A DNA stretch of 64,000 nt from Bufo bufo (taxonomy: Eukaryota > Chordata > Amphibia > Anura > Bufonidae). Below are positions 1 to 13,479 of this stretch, piece after piece. Numbering within the stretch: the first letter of the stretch is position 1; each line of letters begins with the position of its first letter. The DNA lies in assembly GCF_905171765.1 (NCBI RefSeq), contig NC_053393.1, forward strand, positions 65,751,371 to 65,815,370, read 5' to 3'. A program made the translations under genes and the position numbers. The notes under the pieces were generated by a model, which did no database searches, had not been told where the DNA came from, and saw nothing but the letters and a program-made list of their open reading frames with translations.

Positions 1-3000
1 AAATACAGCTTTTTGGTTAGGGTGAAAAAACCCTCTAATATACTGCACATCTGGGATTACACGTGCATAAATCACTGTCACATTTAGGCCATAAATACGG
101 CTTTGGCGTACTGGAGTGAAAAAAGCCTCTAATATACTGCACATCTGGGATTACACGTGCATAAATCACTGTCACATTTAGGACAGAAATACAGCTTTTT
201 GGTTAGGGTGAAAAAACACTCTAATATACTGCACATCTGGGATTACACGTGCATAAGTAACTGTCACATTTAGGCCATAAATACGGCTTTGACATACTGG
301 GGTGAAAAAAGCCTCTCATACTGCACATCTGGGATTACACGTGCATAAGTGACTGTCACATTTAGGACAGAATTACAGCTTTTTGGTTAGGGTGGAAAAA
401 ACCTCTAATATACTGCACATCTGGGATTACACATGCATAAGTCACTGTCACATTTAGGACAGAAATACGGCTTTGGCATACTGGGGTGAAAAAAAACCTT
501 TTTTCTTCAGTTAGTCAATATCAATACATGATCGGCAGCCATTTTATGCAACGATAGTGCACCAGCATAGGCTATCTGCAAGTCCAGAAATACAGCTTTG
601 GCATACTGGGGTGAAAAAACCCTCTAATATACTGCACATCTGGGATTAGACAAGCATAAGTGACTGTCACATTTAGGACAGAAATACAGCTTTTTGGTTA
701 GGGTGAAAAAACCCTCTAATATACTGCACATCTGGGATTACACGTGCATAAGTCACTGTCACATTTAGGACAGAAATACAGCTTTTTGGTTAGGGTGAAA
801 AAACCCTCTAATATACTGCACATCTGGGATTACACGTGCATAAGTCACTGTCACATTTAGGACAGAAATACAGCTTTTTGGTTAGGGTGAAAAAACCCTC
901 TAATATACTGCACATCTGGGATTACACGTGCATAAATCACTGTCACATTTAGGCCATAAATACGGCTTTGGCGTACTGGAGTGAAAAAAGCCTCTAATAT
1001 ACTGCACATCTGGGATTACACGTGCATAAGTCACTGTCACATTTAGGACAGAAATACAGCTTTTTGGTTAGGGTGAAAAAACACTCTAATATACTGCACA
1101 TCTGGGATTACACGTGCATAAGTAACTGTCACATTTAGGCCATAAATACGGCTTTGACATACTGGGGTGAAAAAAGCCTCTCATATACTGCACATCTGGG
1201 ATTACACGTGCATAAGTGACTGTCACATTTAGGACAGAATTACAGCTTTTTGGTTAGGGTGGAAAAAACCTCTAATATACTGCACATCTGGGATTACACA
1301 TGCATAAGTCACTGTCACATTTATGACAGAAATACGGCTTTGGCATACTGGGGTGAAAAAAAACCCTTTTTTCTTCAGTTAGTCAATATCAATACATGAT
1401 CGGCAGCCATTTTATGCAACGATAGTGCACCAGCATAGGCTATCTGCAAGTCCAGAAATACAGCTTTGGCATACTGGGGTGAAAAAACCCTCTAATATAC
1501 TGCACATCTGGGATTAGACAAGCATAAGTGACTGTCACATTTAGGACAGAAATACAGCTTTTTGGTTAGGGTGAAAAAACCCTCTAATATACTGCACATC
1601 TGGGATTACACATGCATAAGTCACTGTCACATTTAGGACAGAAATACAGCTTTTTGGTTAGGGTGAAAAAACCCTCTAATATACTGCACATCTGGGATTA
1701 CACGTGCATAAGTCACTGTCACATTTAGGACAGAAATACGGCTTTGGCATACTGGGGTGAAAAAAACCCTTTTTTCTTCAGTTAGTCAATATCAATACAT
1801 GATCGGCAGCCATTTTATGCAACGATAGTGCACCAGCATAGGCTATCTGCAAGTCCAGAAATACAGCTTTGGCATACTGGGGTGAAAAAACCCTCTAATA
1901 TACTGCACATCTGGGATTAGACAAGCATAAGTGACTGTCACATTTAGGACAGAAATACAGCTTTTTGGTTGGGGTGAAAAAACCCTCTAATATACTGCAC
2001 ATCTGGGATTACACGTGCATAAGTCACTGTCACATTTAGGACAGAAATACAGCTTTTTGGTTGGGGTGAAAAAACCCTCTAATATACTGCACATCTGGGA
2101 TTACACGTGCATAAGTCACTGTCACATTTAGGACAGAAATACAGCTTTTTGGTTAGGGTGAAAAAACCCTCTAATATACTGCACATCTGGGATTACACGT
2201 GCATAAATCACAATCACATTTAGGCCATAAATACGGCTTTGGCGTACTGGAGTGAAAAAAGCCTCTAATATACTGCACATCTGGGATTACACGTGCATAA
2301 GTCACTGTCACATTTAGGACAGAAATACAGCTTTTTGGTTAGGGTGAAAAAACACTCTAATATACTGCACATCTGGGATTACACGTGCATAAGTAACTGT
2401 CACATTTAGGCCATAAATACGGCTTTGACATACTGGGGTGAAAAAAGCCTCTCATATACTGCACATCTGGGATTACACGTGCATAAGTGACTGTCACATT
2501 TAGGACAGAATTACAGCTTTTTGGTTAGGGTGGAAAAAACCTCTAATATACTGCACATCTGGGATTACACATGCATAAGTCACTGTCACATTTAGGACAG
2601 AAATACGGCTTTGGCATACTGGGGTGAAAAAAAAACCCTTTTTTCTTCAGTTAGTCAATATCAATACATGATCGGCAGCCATTTTATGCAACGATAGTGC
2701 ACCAGCATAGGCTATCTGCAAGTCCAGAAATAAAGCTTTGGCATACTGGGGTGAAAAAACCCTCTAATATACTGCACATCTGGGATTAGACAAGCATAAG
2801 TGACTGTCACATTTAGGACAGAAATACAGCTTTTTGGTTAGGGTGAAAAAACCCTCTAATATACTGCACATCTGGGATTACACGTGCATAAGTCACTGTC
2901 ACATTTAGGACAGAAATAGAGCTTTTTGGTTAGGGTGAAAAAACCCTCTAATATACTGCACATCTGGGATTACACGTGCATAAGTCACTGTCACATTTAG

Positions 3001-6000
3001 GACAGAAATACAGCTTTTTGGTTAGGGTGAAAAAACCCTCTAATATACTGCACATCTGGGATTACACGTGCATAAATCACTGTCACATTTAGGCCATAAA
3101 TACGGCTTTGGCGTACTGGAGTGAAAAAAGCCTCTAATATACTGCACATCTGGGATTACACGCGCATAAGTCACTGTCACATTTAGGACAGAAATACAGC
3201 TTTTTGGTTAGGGTGAAAAAACACTCTAATATACTGCACATCTGGGATTACACGTGCATAAGTAACTGTCACATTTAGGCCATAAATACGGCTTTGACAT
3301 ACTGGGGTGAAAAAAGCCTCTCATATACTACACATCTGGGATTACACGTGCATAAGTGACTGTCACATTTAGGACAGAATTACAGCTTTTTGGTTAGGGT
3401 GGAAAAAACCTCTAATATACTGCACATCTGGGATTACACATGCATAAGTCACTGTCACATTTAGGACAGAAATACGGCTTTGGCATACTGGGGTGAAAAA
3501 AACCCTTTTTTCTTCAGTTAGTCAATATCAATACATGATCGGCAGCCATTTTATGCAACGATAGTGCACCAGCATAGGCTATCTGCAAGTCCAGAAATAC
3601 AGCTTTGGCATACTGGGGTGAAAAAACCCTCTAATATACTGCACATCTGGGATTAGACAAGCATAAGTGACTGTCACATTTAGGACAGAAATACAGCTTT
3701 TTGGTTAGGGTGAAAAAACCCTCTAATATACTGCACATCTGGGATTACACGTGCATAAGTCACTGTCACATTTAGGACAGAAATACAGCTTTTTGGTTAG
3801 GGTGAAAAAACCCTCTAATATACTGCACATCTGGGATTACACGTGCATAAATCACTGTCACATTTAGGACAGAAATACAGCTTTTTGGTTAGGGTGAAAA
3901 AACCCTCTAATATACTGCACATCTGGGATTAGACAAGCATAAGTGACTGTCACATTTAGGACAGAAATACAGCTTTTTGGTTAGGGTGAAAAAAGCCTCT
4001 AATATACTGCACATCTGGGATTACACGTGCATAAGTCACTGTCACATTTAGGACAGAAATACAGCTTTTTGGTTAGGGTGAAAAAACCCTCTAATATACT
4101 CCACATCTGGGATTACACGTGCATAAGTCACTGTCACATTTAGGACACAAATACAGCTTTTTGGTTAGGGTGAAAAAACCCTCTAATATACTGCACATCT
4201 GGGATTAGACAAGCATAAGTGACTGTCACATTTAGGACAGAAATACAGCTTTTTGGTTAGGGTGAAAAAACCCTCTAATATATTGCACATCTGGGATTAC
4301 ACGTGCATAAGTCACTGTCACATTTAGGACAGAAATACGGCTTTGGCATACTGGGGTGAAAAAAAACCTTTTTTCTTCAGTTAGTCAATATCAATACATG
4401 ATCGGCAGCCATTTTATGCAACGATAGTGCACCAGCATAGGCTATCTGCAAGTCCAGAAATACAGCTTTGGCATACTGGGGTGAAAAAACCCTCTAATAT
4501 ACTGCACATCTGGGATTAGACAAGCATAAGTGACTGTCACATTTAGGACAGAAATACAGCTTTTTGGTTAGGGTGAAAAAACCCTCTAATATACTGCACA
4601 TCTGGGATTACACGTGCATAAGTCACTGTCACATTTAGGACAGAAATACAGCTTTTTGGTTAGGGTGAAAAAACCCTCTAATATACTGCACATCTGGGAT
4701 TAAACGTGCATAAGTCACTGTCACATTTAGGACAGAAATACAGCTTTTTGGTTAGGGTGAAAAAACCCTCTAATATACTGCACATCTGGGATTACACGTG
4801 CATAAATCACTGTCACATTTAGGCCATAAATACGGCTTTGGCGTACTGGAGTGAAAAAAGCCTCTAATATACTGCACATCTGGGATAACACGTGCATAAG
4901 TCACTGTCACATTTAGGACAGAAATACAGCTTTTTGGTTAGGGTGAAAAAACACTCTAATATACTGCACATCTGGGATTACACGTGCATAAGTAACTGTC
5001 ACATTTAGGCCATAAATACGGCTTTAACATACTGGGGTGAAAAAAGCCTCTCATATACTGCACATCTGGGATTACACGTGCATAAGTGACTGTCACATTT
5101 AGGACAGAATTACAGCTTTTTGGTTAGGGTGGAAAAAACCTCTAATATACTGCACATCTGGGATTACACATGCATAAGTCACTGTCACATTTAGGACAGA
5201 AATACGGCTTTGGCATACGGGGGTGAAAAAAAACCTTTTTTCTTCAGTTAGTCAATATCAATACATGATCGGCAGCCATTTTATGCAACAATAGTGCACC
5301 AGCATAGGCTATCTGCAAGTTCAGAAATACAGCTTTGGCATACTGGGGTGAAAAAACCCTCTAATATACTGCACATCTGGGATTAGACAAGCATAAGTGA
5401 CTGTCACATTTAGGACAGAAATACAGCTTTTTGGTTAGGGTGAAAAAACCCTCTAATATACTGAACATCTGGGATTACACGTGCATAAGTCACTGTCACA
5501 TTTAGGACAGAAATACAGCTTTTTGGTTAGGGTGAAAAAAGCCTCTAATATACTGCTTATCTGGGATTACACGTGCATAAGTCACTGTCACATTTAGGAC
5601 AGAAATACAGCTTTTTGGTTAGGGTGAAAAAACCCTCTAATATACTGCACATCTGGGATTAGACAAGCATAAGTGACTGTCACATTTAGGACAGAAATAC
5701 AGCTTTTTGGTTAGGGTGAAAAAAGCCTCTAATATACTGCACATCTGGGATTACACGTGCATAAGTCACTGTCACATTTAGGACAGAAATACAGCTTTTT
5801 GGTTAGGGTGAAAAAACCCTCTAATATACTGCACATCTGGGATTACACGTGCATAAATCACTGTCACATTTAGGACAGAAATACAGCTTTTTGGTTAGGG
5901 TGAAAAAACCCTCTAATATACTGCACATCTGGGATTAGACAAGCATAAGTGACTGTCACATTTAGGACAGAAATACAGCTTTTTGGTTAGGGTGAAAAAA

Positions 6001-9000
6001 CCCTCTAATATACTGCACATCTGGGATTACACGTGCATAAGTCACTGTCACATTTAGGACAGAAATACAGCTTTTTGGTTAGGGTGAAAAAACCCTCTAA
6101 TATACTGCACATCTGGGATTACACGTGCATAAATCACTATCACATTTAGGCCATAAATACGGCTTTGGCGTACTGCAGTGAAAAAAGCCTCTCATATACT
6201 GCACATCTGGGATTACACGTGCATAAGTCACTGTCACATTTAGGACAGAAATACAGCTTTTTGGTTAGGGTGAAAAAAACCTCTAATATACTGCACATCT
6301 GGGATTACACGTGCATAAGTAACTGTCACATTTAGGCCATAAATACGGCTTTGACATACTGGGGTGAAAAAAGCCTCTCATATACTGCACATCTGGGATT
6401 ACACGTGCATAAGTGACTGTCACATTTAGGACAGAATTACAGCTTTTTGGTTAGGGTGAAAAAAACCTCTAATATACTGCACAGCTGGGATTACACGTGC
6501 ATAAGTCACTGTCACATTTAGGACAGAAATACGGCTTTGGCATACTGGGGTGAAAAAAACCCTTTTTTCTTCAGTTAGTCAATATCAATACATGATCGGC
6601 AGCCATTTTATGCAACGATAGTGCACCAGCATAGGCTATCTGCAAGTCCAGAAATACAGCTTTGGCATACTGGGGTGAAAAAACCCTCTAATATACTGCA
6701 CATCTGGGATTAGACAAACATAAGTGACTGTCACATTTAGGACAGAAATACAGCTTTTTGGTTAGGGTGAAAAAACCCTCTAATATACTGCACATCTGGG
6801 ATTACACGTGCATAAATCACTGTCACATTTAGGACAGAAATACAGCTTTTTGGTTAGGGTGAAAAAACCCTCTAATATACTGCACATCTGGGATTACACG
6901 CGCTTAAGTCACTGTCACATTTAGGACAGAAATACAGCTTTTTGGTTAGGGTGAAAAACCCCTCTAATATACTGCACATCTGGGATTACACGTGCATAAA
7001 TCACTGTCACATTTAGGCCATAAATACGGCTTTGGCATACTGGGGTGAAAAAAACCTCTAATATACTGCACATCTGGGATTACGCGTGCATAAGTAACTG
7101 TCACATTTAGGCCATAAATACGACTTTGGCATACTGGGGTGAAAAAACCCTCTAATATACTGCACATCTGGGATTAGACAAGCATAAGTGACTGTCACAT
7201 TTAGGACAGAAATACAGCTTTTTGGTTAGGGTGAAAAAACCCTCTAATATACTGCACATCTGGGATTACACGTGCATAAGTCATTGTCACATTTAGGACA
7301 GAAATACAGCTTTTTGGTTAGGGTGAAAAAAGCCTCTAATATACTGCACAACTGGGATTACACGTGCATAAGTCACTGTCACATTTAGGACAGAAATACA
7401 GCTTTTTGGTTAGGGTGAAAAAACCCTCTAATATACTGCACATCTGGGATTAGACAAGCATAAGTAACTGTCACATTTAGGACAGAAATACAGCTTTTTG
7501 GTTAGGGTGAAAAAACCCTCTAATATACTGCACATCTGGGATTACACGTGCATAAATCACTGTCACATTTAGGACAGAAATACAGCTTTTTGGTTAGGGT
7601 GAAAAAACCCTCTAATATACTGCACATCTGGGATTACACGTGCATAAGTAACTGTCACATTTAGGCCATAAATACGGCTTTGACATACTGGGGTGAAAAA
7701 AGCCTCTCTTATACTGCACATCTGGGATTACACGTGCATAAGTGACTGTCACATTTAGGACAGAATTACAGCTTTTTGGTTAGGGTGAAAAAAACCTCTA
7801 ATATACTGAACATCTGGGATTACACGTGCATAAGTGACTGTCACATTTAGGACAGAAATACAGCTTTTTGGTTAGGGTGAATAAACCCTCTAATATACTG
7901 CATATCTGGGATTACACGTGCATAAATCACTGTCACATTTAGGACAGAAATACGGCTTTGGCATACTGGGGTGAAAAAAGCCTCTAATATACTGCACATC
8001 TGGGGTTACACGTGAATAAGTCACTGTCACATTTAGGACAGAAATACAGCTTTGGCATTCTGGGGTGAAAAAAGCCTCTAATATACTGTACATCTGGGAT
8101 TACACGTGCATAAGTCACTGTCACATTTAGGACAGAAATACAGCTTTTTGGTTAGGGTGAAAAAACCCTCTAATATACTGCACATCTGGGATTACACGTG
8201 CGTAAGTCACTGTCACATTTAGGACAGAAATACGGCGTTGGCATACTGTTGTGAAAAAAGCTTCTAATATACTGCACATTTGGGATTACACGTGCATAAG
8301 ACACTGTCACATTTAGGACAGAAATACAGCTTTTTGGTTAGGGTGAAAAAACCCTCTAATATCCTGCACATCTGGGATTAGACAAGCATAAATCACTGTC
8401 ACATTCAGGACAGAAATACAGCTTTTTGGTTAGGGTGAAAAAACCCTCAAATATACTGCACATCTGGGATTAGACGTGCATAAGTGACTGTAACATTTAG
8501 GCCATAAATACGGCTTTGGCATACTGGGGTGAAAAAACCCTCTAATATACTGCACATCTGGGATTACACGTGCATAAATCACTGTCACATTTAGGACAGA
8601 AATACAGCTTTTTGTTTAGGGTGAAAAAACCCTCTAATATACTGCACATCTGGGATTACACGTGCATAAGTCACTGTCACATTTAGGACAGAAATACAGC
8701 TTTTTGGTTAGGGTGAAAAAACCCTCTAATATACTGCACATCTGGGATTACACGTGCATAAGTGACTGTCACATTTAGGCCATAAATACATCTTTGGCAT
8801 ACTGGGGTGAAAAAAGCCTCTCATATACTGCACATCTAGGATTACACGTGCATAAGTGACTGTCACATTTAGGACAGAAATACAGCTTTTTGGTTAGGGT
8901 GAAAAAAGCCTCTAATATACTGCACATCTGGGATTAGACAAGCATCAATGACTGTCACATTTAGGCCAGAAATACGGCTTTTTCGTTACTGTGGTGAAAA

Positions 9001-9090
9001 AACCGTCTGATATACTGCACATCTGGGATAAGACGTGCATAAGTGAGTGTCACATTTAGGTCACAAATACTGCTGTCATATAGAGTTAAA
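1..9090. repeat. 92-bp satellite array with ~868-bp higher-order unit
   Basis: This is a continuous head-to-tail tandem array that already fills the window at base 1, so its left end is not seen. The basic monomer is 92 bp (for example 687 to 779). Two subtypes differ around the segment reading cagctttttggttaggg or cggctttggcatactgggg. A distinct ~95-bp module containing ttcttcagttagtcaatatc replaces part of a monomer at 503, 1371, 1774, 2643, 3510, 4373, 5240 and 6567. The usual spacing is 863-869 bp; the two exceptions (403 and 1327) differ from it by about five monomers. Monomers become irregular after about 6900 and most diverged near 8950-9080. The array encodes nothing convincing; short minus-strand frames at 6964-7167 and 7890-8093 are repeat translation. 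It probably belongs to the hAT element that follows, but it could be an independent satellite. Confidence 0.95.
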
Positions 9091-9153
9091 AAAATTTTTT
9101 TTAGTGCAATACCCTACTTAACCACTTTTTACTTTACTTTGTGAACTCTAACT
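9091..9153 (+). other. Unique leader between satellite and hAT transposase start
   Basis: A short A/T-rich stretch lies between the last recognisable satellite unit (cacaaatactgct, 9062-9074) and the first ATG of the transposase frame at 9154. It carries an A-run/T-run and no obvious TATA element. The same 13-mer closes the array in front of the second hAT gene (15457-15469), so the array/leader junction seems conserved between the two elements. I infer a 5' untranslated leader; no transcript evidence is available. Confidence 0.4.
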
Positions 9154-12100
9154 ATGAGGCAAACATCTAATATGGGACGCGGTCATGGTTGTGGTGGTGG
9201 TGTTGGTGAAGCCTCTGGTGCAGGGGGAGGACATGGCCGTTCTGCCACAGCTACACGTCCTACTGAACCTACTACCTCAGGTCCCAGTAGCCGACAGAAT
9301 CTACAGCGATATTTGGTTGGGCCTAATGCCGTTCTAAGGATGGTAAGGCCTGAGCAAGTACAGGCGCTAGTCAATTGGGTGGCCGACAGTGGATCCAGCA
9401 TGTTCACATTATCTCCCACCCAGTCTTCTGCAGAAAGCGCACAGGTGGCGCCTGAAACCCATGCCCATCAGTCTGTCACATCACCCCCGTGCATATCAGG
9501 GAACCTGTCTGAGCCTCAAGTCATGCAGCAGTCTCTTATGCTGTTTGAAGACTCTGCTGGCAGGGTTTCCCAAGCGCATCCACCTAGCCCTTCCCCAGGG
9601 GTGGAAGACATAGAATGCACTGACGCACAACCACTTATGTTTCCTGATGAGGACATGGGAATACCACCTCAGCACGTCTCTGATGATGACGAAACACAGG
9701 TGCCAACTGCTGTGTCTTTCTGCAGTGTGCAGATCGAAAAGGAGGTCAGGGAGGAAGACTGGGTGGAAGACGATGCAGGGGACGATGAGGTCCTAGACCC
9801 CACATGGAATGAAGGTCGAGCCACTGACTTTCAGAGTTCGGAGGAAGAGGCAGTGGTGAGACCGAGCCAACAGCGTAGCAAAAGCGGGAGCAGGGTGCAA
9901 AAGCAGAGCAGCCGTCGCCAAAACAGTTCGCCTGCTACTGGCCACCGTCAACAGGGACCGAGCACACCAAAGGCAGCTTCAAGGAGTTCCCTGGCATGGC
10001 ACTTCTTCACACAATGTGCTGAGGACAAGACCCGAGTGGTTTGCACGCTGTGCCATCAGAGCCTGAAGCAAGGCATTAACGTTCTGAACCTTAGCACAAC
10101 CTGCATGACTAGGCATCTACATGCGAGACACGGGCTGCAGTGGAGTAAGCACCTTCAAAACCAAGAAAGGGTTCAGGCCCCTCCTGCTCCCTCTTCTGCT
10201 GCTGCCTCAGCCTCTTCCTCCGCCTCTGGAGGAACGTTGGCACCTGCCGCCCAGCAAACAGAGGATGTGCCACCAACAACACCACCTCCGTCACCAAGCA
10301 TCTCCACCATATCACACGGAAGCGTTCAGCTCTCCATCTCAAAAACCTTTGAGAGAAAGCGTAAATTCCCACCTAGCCACCCTCGATCCCTGGCCCTGAA
10401 TGCCAGCATTTCTAAACTGCTGGCCTTTGAAATGCTGTCATTCAGGCTGGTGGAGACGGACAGCTTCAAACAGCTCATGTCACTTGCTGTCCCACAGTAC
10501 GTTGTTCCCAGCCGCCACTACTTCTCCAGGAGAGCCATGCCCTCCCTGCACAACCAAGTATCGGATAAAATCAAGTGTGCACTGCGCAACGCCATCTGTG
10601 GCAAGGTCCACCTAACCACAGACACGTGGACCAGTAAGCATGGCCAGGGACGCTATATCTCCCTAACTGCACACTGGGTAAATGTAGTGGCGGCTGGGCC
10701 CCAGGCGGAGAGCTGTTTGCCGCACGTCCTTCCGCCGCCAAGGATCGCAGGGCATCATTCTTTGCCTCCTCTTCCTACTCGGCTTCCTCCTCCTACCACC
10801 TCCTCATCCGGTCAGCGACAGACCTTCACCACCAACTTCAGCACAGCCAGGGGTAAACGTCAGCAGGCCGTTCTGAAACTGATGTGTTTGGGGGACAGGC
10901 CCCACACCGCGCAGGAGTTGTGGCGGGGTATAGAACAACAGACCGACGAGTGGTTGCTGCCAGTGAGCCTCAAGCCCGGCCTGGTGGTGTGCGATAATGG
11001 GCGAAATCTCGTTGCAGCTGTGGGACTAACCGGTTTGACGCACATCCCTTGCCTGGCGCATGTGCTGAATTTGGTGGTGCAGAAATTCATTCACAAATAC
11101 CCCGACATGTCAGAGCTGCTGCATAAAGTGCGGGCCGTCTGTGCGCGCTTCCGGCGTTCTCATCCTGCCGCCGCTCGGTTGTCTGCTCTACAGCGTAACT
11201 TCGGCCTTCCCGCTCACCGCCTCATATGCGACGTGCCCACCAGGTGGAACTCCACCTTGCACATGCTGGAGAGACTGTGCGAGCAGCAGCAGGCCATAGT
11301 GGAGTTTCAGCTGCAGCACGCACGGGTGAGTCGCACTGCGGAACAGCACCACTTCACCACCAATGACTGGGCCTCCATGCGAGACCTGTGTGCCCTGTTG
11401 CGCTGTTTCGAGTACTCCACCAACATGGCCAGTGGCGATGACGCCGTTATCAGCATTACAATACCACTTCTATGTCTCCTTGAGAAAACACTTAGGGCGA
11501 TGATGGAAGAGGATGTGGCCCAGGACGAGGAGGAGGAAGAGGGATCATCTCTAACACTTTCAGGCCAGTCTATTAGAAGTGGCTCAGAAAGAGGATTTTT
11601 GCAACAGCAGAGGCCAGGTACAAATTTGGCCAGCCAGGCCCACTACTGGAGGATGAGGAGGAGGATGGGGATGAAGCATGTTCACAGCGGGGTGGCATCC
11701 AACGCAGCTCGGGCCCATCACTGGTGCGTGGCTGGGGGGATACGGAGGACGCAGACGATACGCCTCCCACAGAGGACAGCTTGTCCTTACCTCTGGGCAG
11801 CCTGGCACACATGAGCGACTACATGCTGCAGTGCCTGCGCAATGACTGCAGAGTTGCCCACATTTTAACGTGTGCTGACTATTGGGTGGCCACCCTGCTG
11901 GATCCCCGTTACAAAGACAATGTGCCGTCCTTAATTCCCTCACTGGAGCATGATCGGAAGATGCGCGAATACAGGCGCACGCTGGTAGACGCGCTCCTGA
12001 GAGCATTCCCGACTGACGCTGGGGGACAAGTGGAAGCACAAGGAGAAGGCAGGGGAGGAGGAAGAGGTCGCCAACGCAGCTGTGTCAACGCCAGCACCTC

Positions 12101-12412
12101 AGAAGGCAGGTTTAGCATGGCCGACATGTGGAAAAGCTTTGTCAGCTCGCCGCAACCGGCCCCAACTGCTGATATGGAGCGTGTTAGCAGGAGGCAGCAT
12201 TTGAACAACATGGTGGAACAGTACCTGTGGACACGCCTACACGTACTGACTGATGGTTCTGCCCCATTCAACTTCTGGGTCTCCAAATTGTCCACATGGC
12301 CAGAGCTTGCCCTGTATGCCTTGGAGGTGCTGGCCTGCCCTGCAGCCAGTGTACTCTCTGAACATGTATTTAGCACGGCAGGAGGCGCCTGTCCACAGCC
12401 AACGCGGACAAG
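9154..12412 (+). pseudogene. hAT transposase with BED zinc finger, frameshifted (element 1)
   Basis: A transposase of the hAT superfamily, which would cut and paste its own element in the nucleus. The first frame is open for 886 codons from the ATG at 9154. It has a long Gly/Ser/Pro- and acid-rich N-terminal region (residues ~1-275), then a BED finger (Cys297-x2-Cys300 with His near 321-326). The RNase-H-like core follows: the TTDTWTS motif with Asp490, and the CDNxxN motif with Asp614 before HIPCLAHVLNLVV. The reading then leaves this frame near 11560-11600, where at least two single-base indels are suggested. It resumes in another frame with DYWVATLLDPRYKD and the C-terminal hATC dimerisation segment, including SVLSEHVFSTAGG (catalytic Glu codon ~12360). 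The last ~20 expected residues are disrupted after 12385. The ATG is chosen because it is the first in the open frame after the leader. The copy is inactive as read; relatives elsewhere may be intact. Confidence 0.88.
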
Positions 12413-12825
12413 ACATTTATACCACCATCAAACATACATTCTTGTACTCAAGTCAAGTGCAATGATTCTTTGTTTTATTTTTTTTTATTTGTCCCAATAT
12501 TTTGGGGGCTACCTACCCCAATAAAAAATAAATAAATACATTGTTGGCTACCTGTTCCTCCTTCATTGCTGCCTCCACCTACAACACCACATTCACCGCC
12601 TCCTCAACCTCAGACTCCATATCCACCTCCTTCTCTGAGTTGCAGGTTAATAATTTTTAATTGTTAGTTATTTTATTTCATTTTAAGTTATTTCCCTATC
12701 CACATTTGTTTGCAGAGCAGTTGCCATGCTCTTAAACACATTTTACTGCCTTTTACATCCCTCTGGCCTTTTCAAGGACTATTTTAGAGCCATTTTAATT
12801 AAAAAAAGTACCAATTTTAGTGCCC
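12413..12825 (+). other. 3' untranslated region of hAT element 1
   Basis: No coding potential is recognised. The stretch begins with the T-rich segment around tcccaatattttgggggct and an aataaaaaataaataaata run at ~12520, which would suit a polyadenylation signal. A C/T-rich segment follows. The first ~150 bases recur, diverged, at 13880-14060 after the 92-bp minisatellite, so the 3' end of this element is present twice. Confidence 0.5.
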
Positions 12826-13470
12826 TAAATTGAAAAAATTCTTATTTTCAATTGTCGGGTGACATTTTACCATTTTTGGCGTATACAAACCCCTGCTGTG
12901 CCTGCGTGACAGGGGCCTAAATCTCTCAAAATCCTCTGTTGTATTGCTGGGTGACATGAACCACTTTTGCTGTGTATGAACCCCTGCTGTGCCTGGTTGA
13001 CAGGGGCCTAAATCTCTCAAAATCCTCTGCTGTATTGCTGGGTGACATGAACCCCCTTTTGCCGTGAATGAACCCCTGCTCTGCATTGCTGACAGGGGCC
13101 TAAATCTCTCAAAATCCTCTGTTCTATTGCTGGGTGACATGAACCCCCTTTTGCCGTGAATGAACCCCTGCTGTGCCTGGGTGACAGGGGCCTAAATCTC
13201 TCAAAATCCTCTGTTGTATTGCTGGGTGACATGAACCCCCCTTTGCCGTGAATGAACCCCTGCTGTGCCTGGGTGACTGGGGCCTAAATCTCTCAAAATC
13301 CTCTATTGTATTGCTGGGTGACATGAACCCCCTTTTGCCGTGAATGAACCCCTGCTGTGCCTGGGTGACAGGGGCCTAAATCTCTCAAAATCCTCTATTG
13401 TATTGCTGTGTGACATGAACCCCCTTTTGCCGTGAATGAACCCCTGCTCTGCATTGCTGACAGAGAACAA
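12826..13470. repeat. 92-bp-period minisatellite, about 7 copies
   Basis: Copies are registered on the sequence ctaaatctctcaaaatcctc, which starts at 12917, 13008, 13100, 13192, 13284 and 13376. The spacing is 91-92 bp, so the period equals that of the 5' satellite although the sequence differs. The first copy (12826-12917) is the most diverged and the internal copies are almost identical. Open minus-strand frames over this region (for example 12817-13140) are repeat translation. It lies between the two copies of the hAT 3' end. Confidence 0.92.
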
Positions 13471-13479
13471 AATTTAGTA

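Noticed and set aside
1..9090. CRISPR array
   Set aside because: Repeats are head-to-tail 92-bp monomers without unique spacers, in a eukaryotic transposon-rich setting.
12413..12660. Host gene 3' UTR with polyadenylation signal
   Set aside because: The sequence follows the hAT transposase and recurs at 13880-14060, so it belongs to the element.
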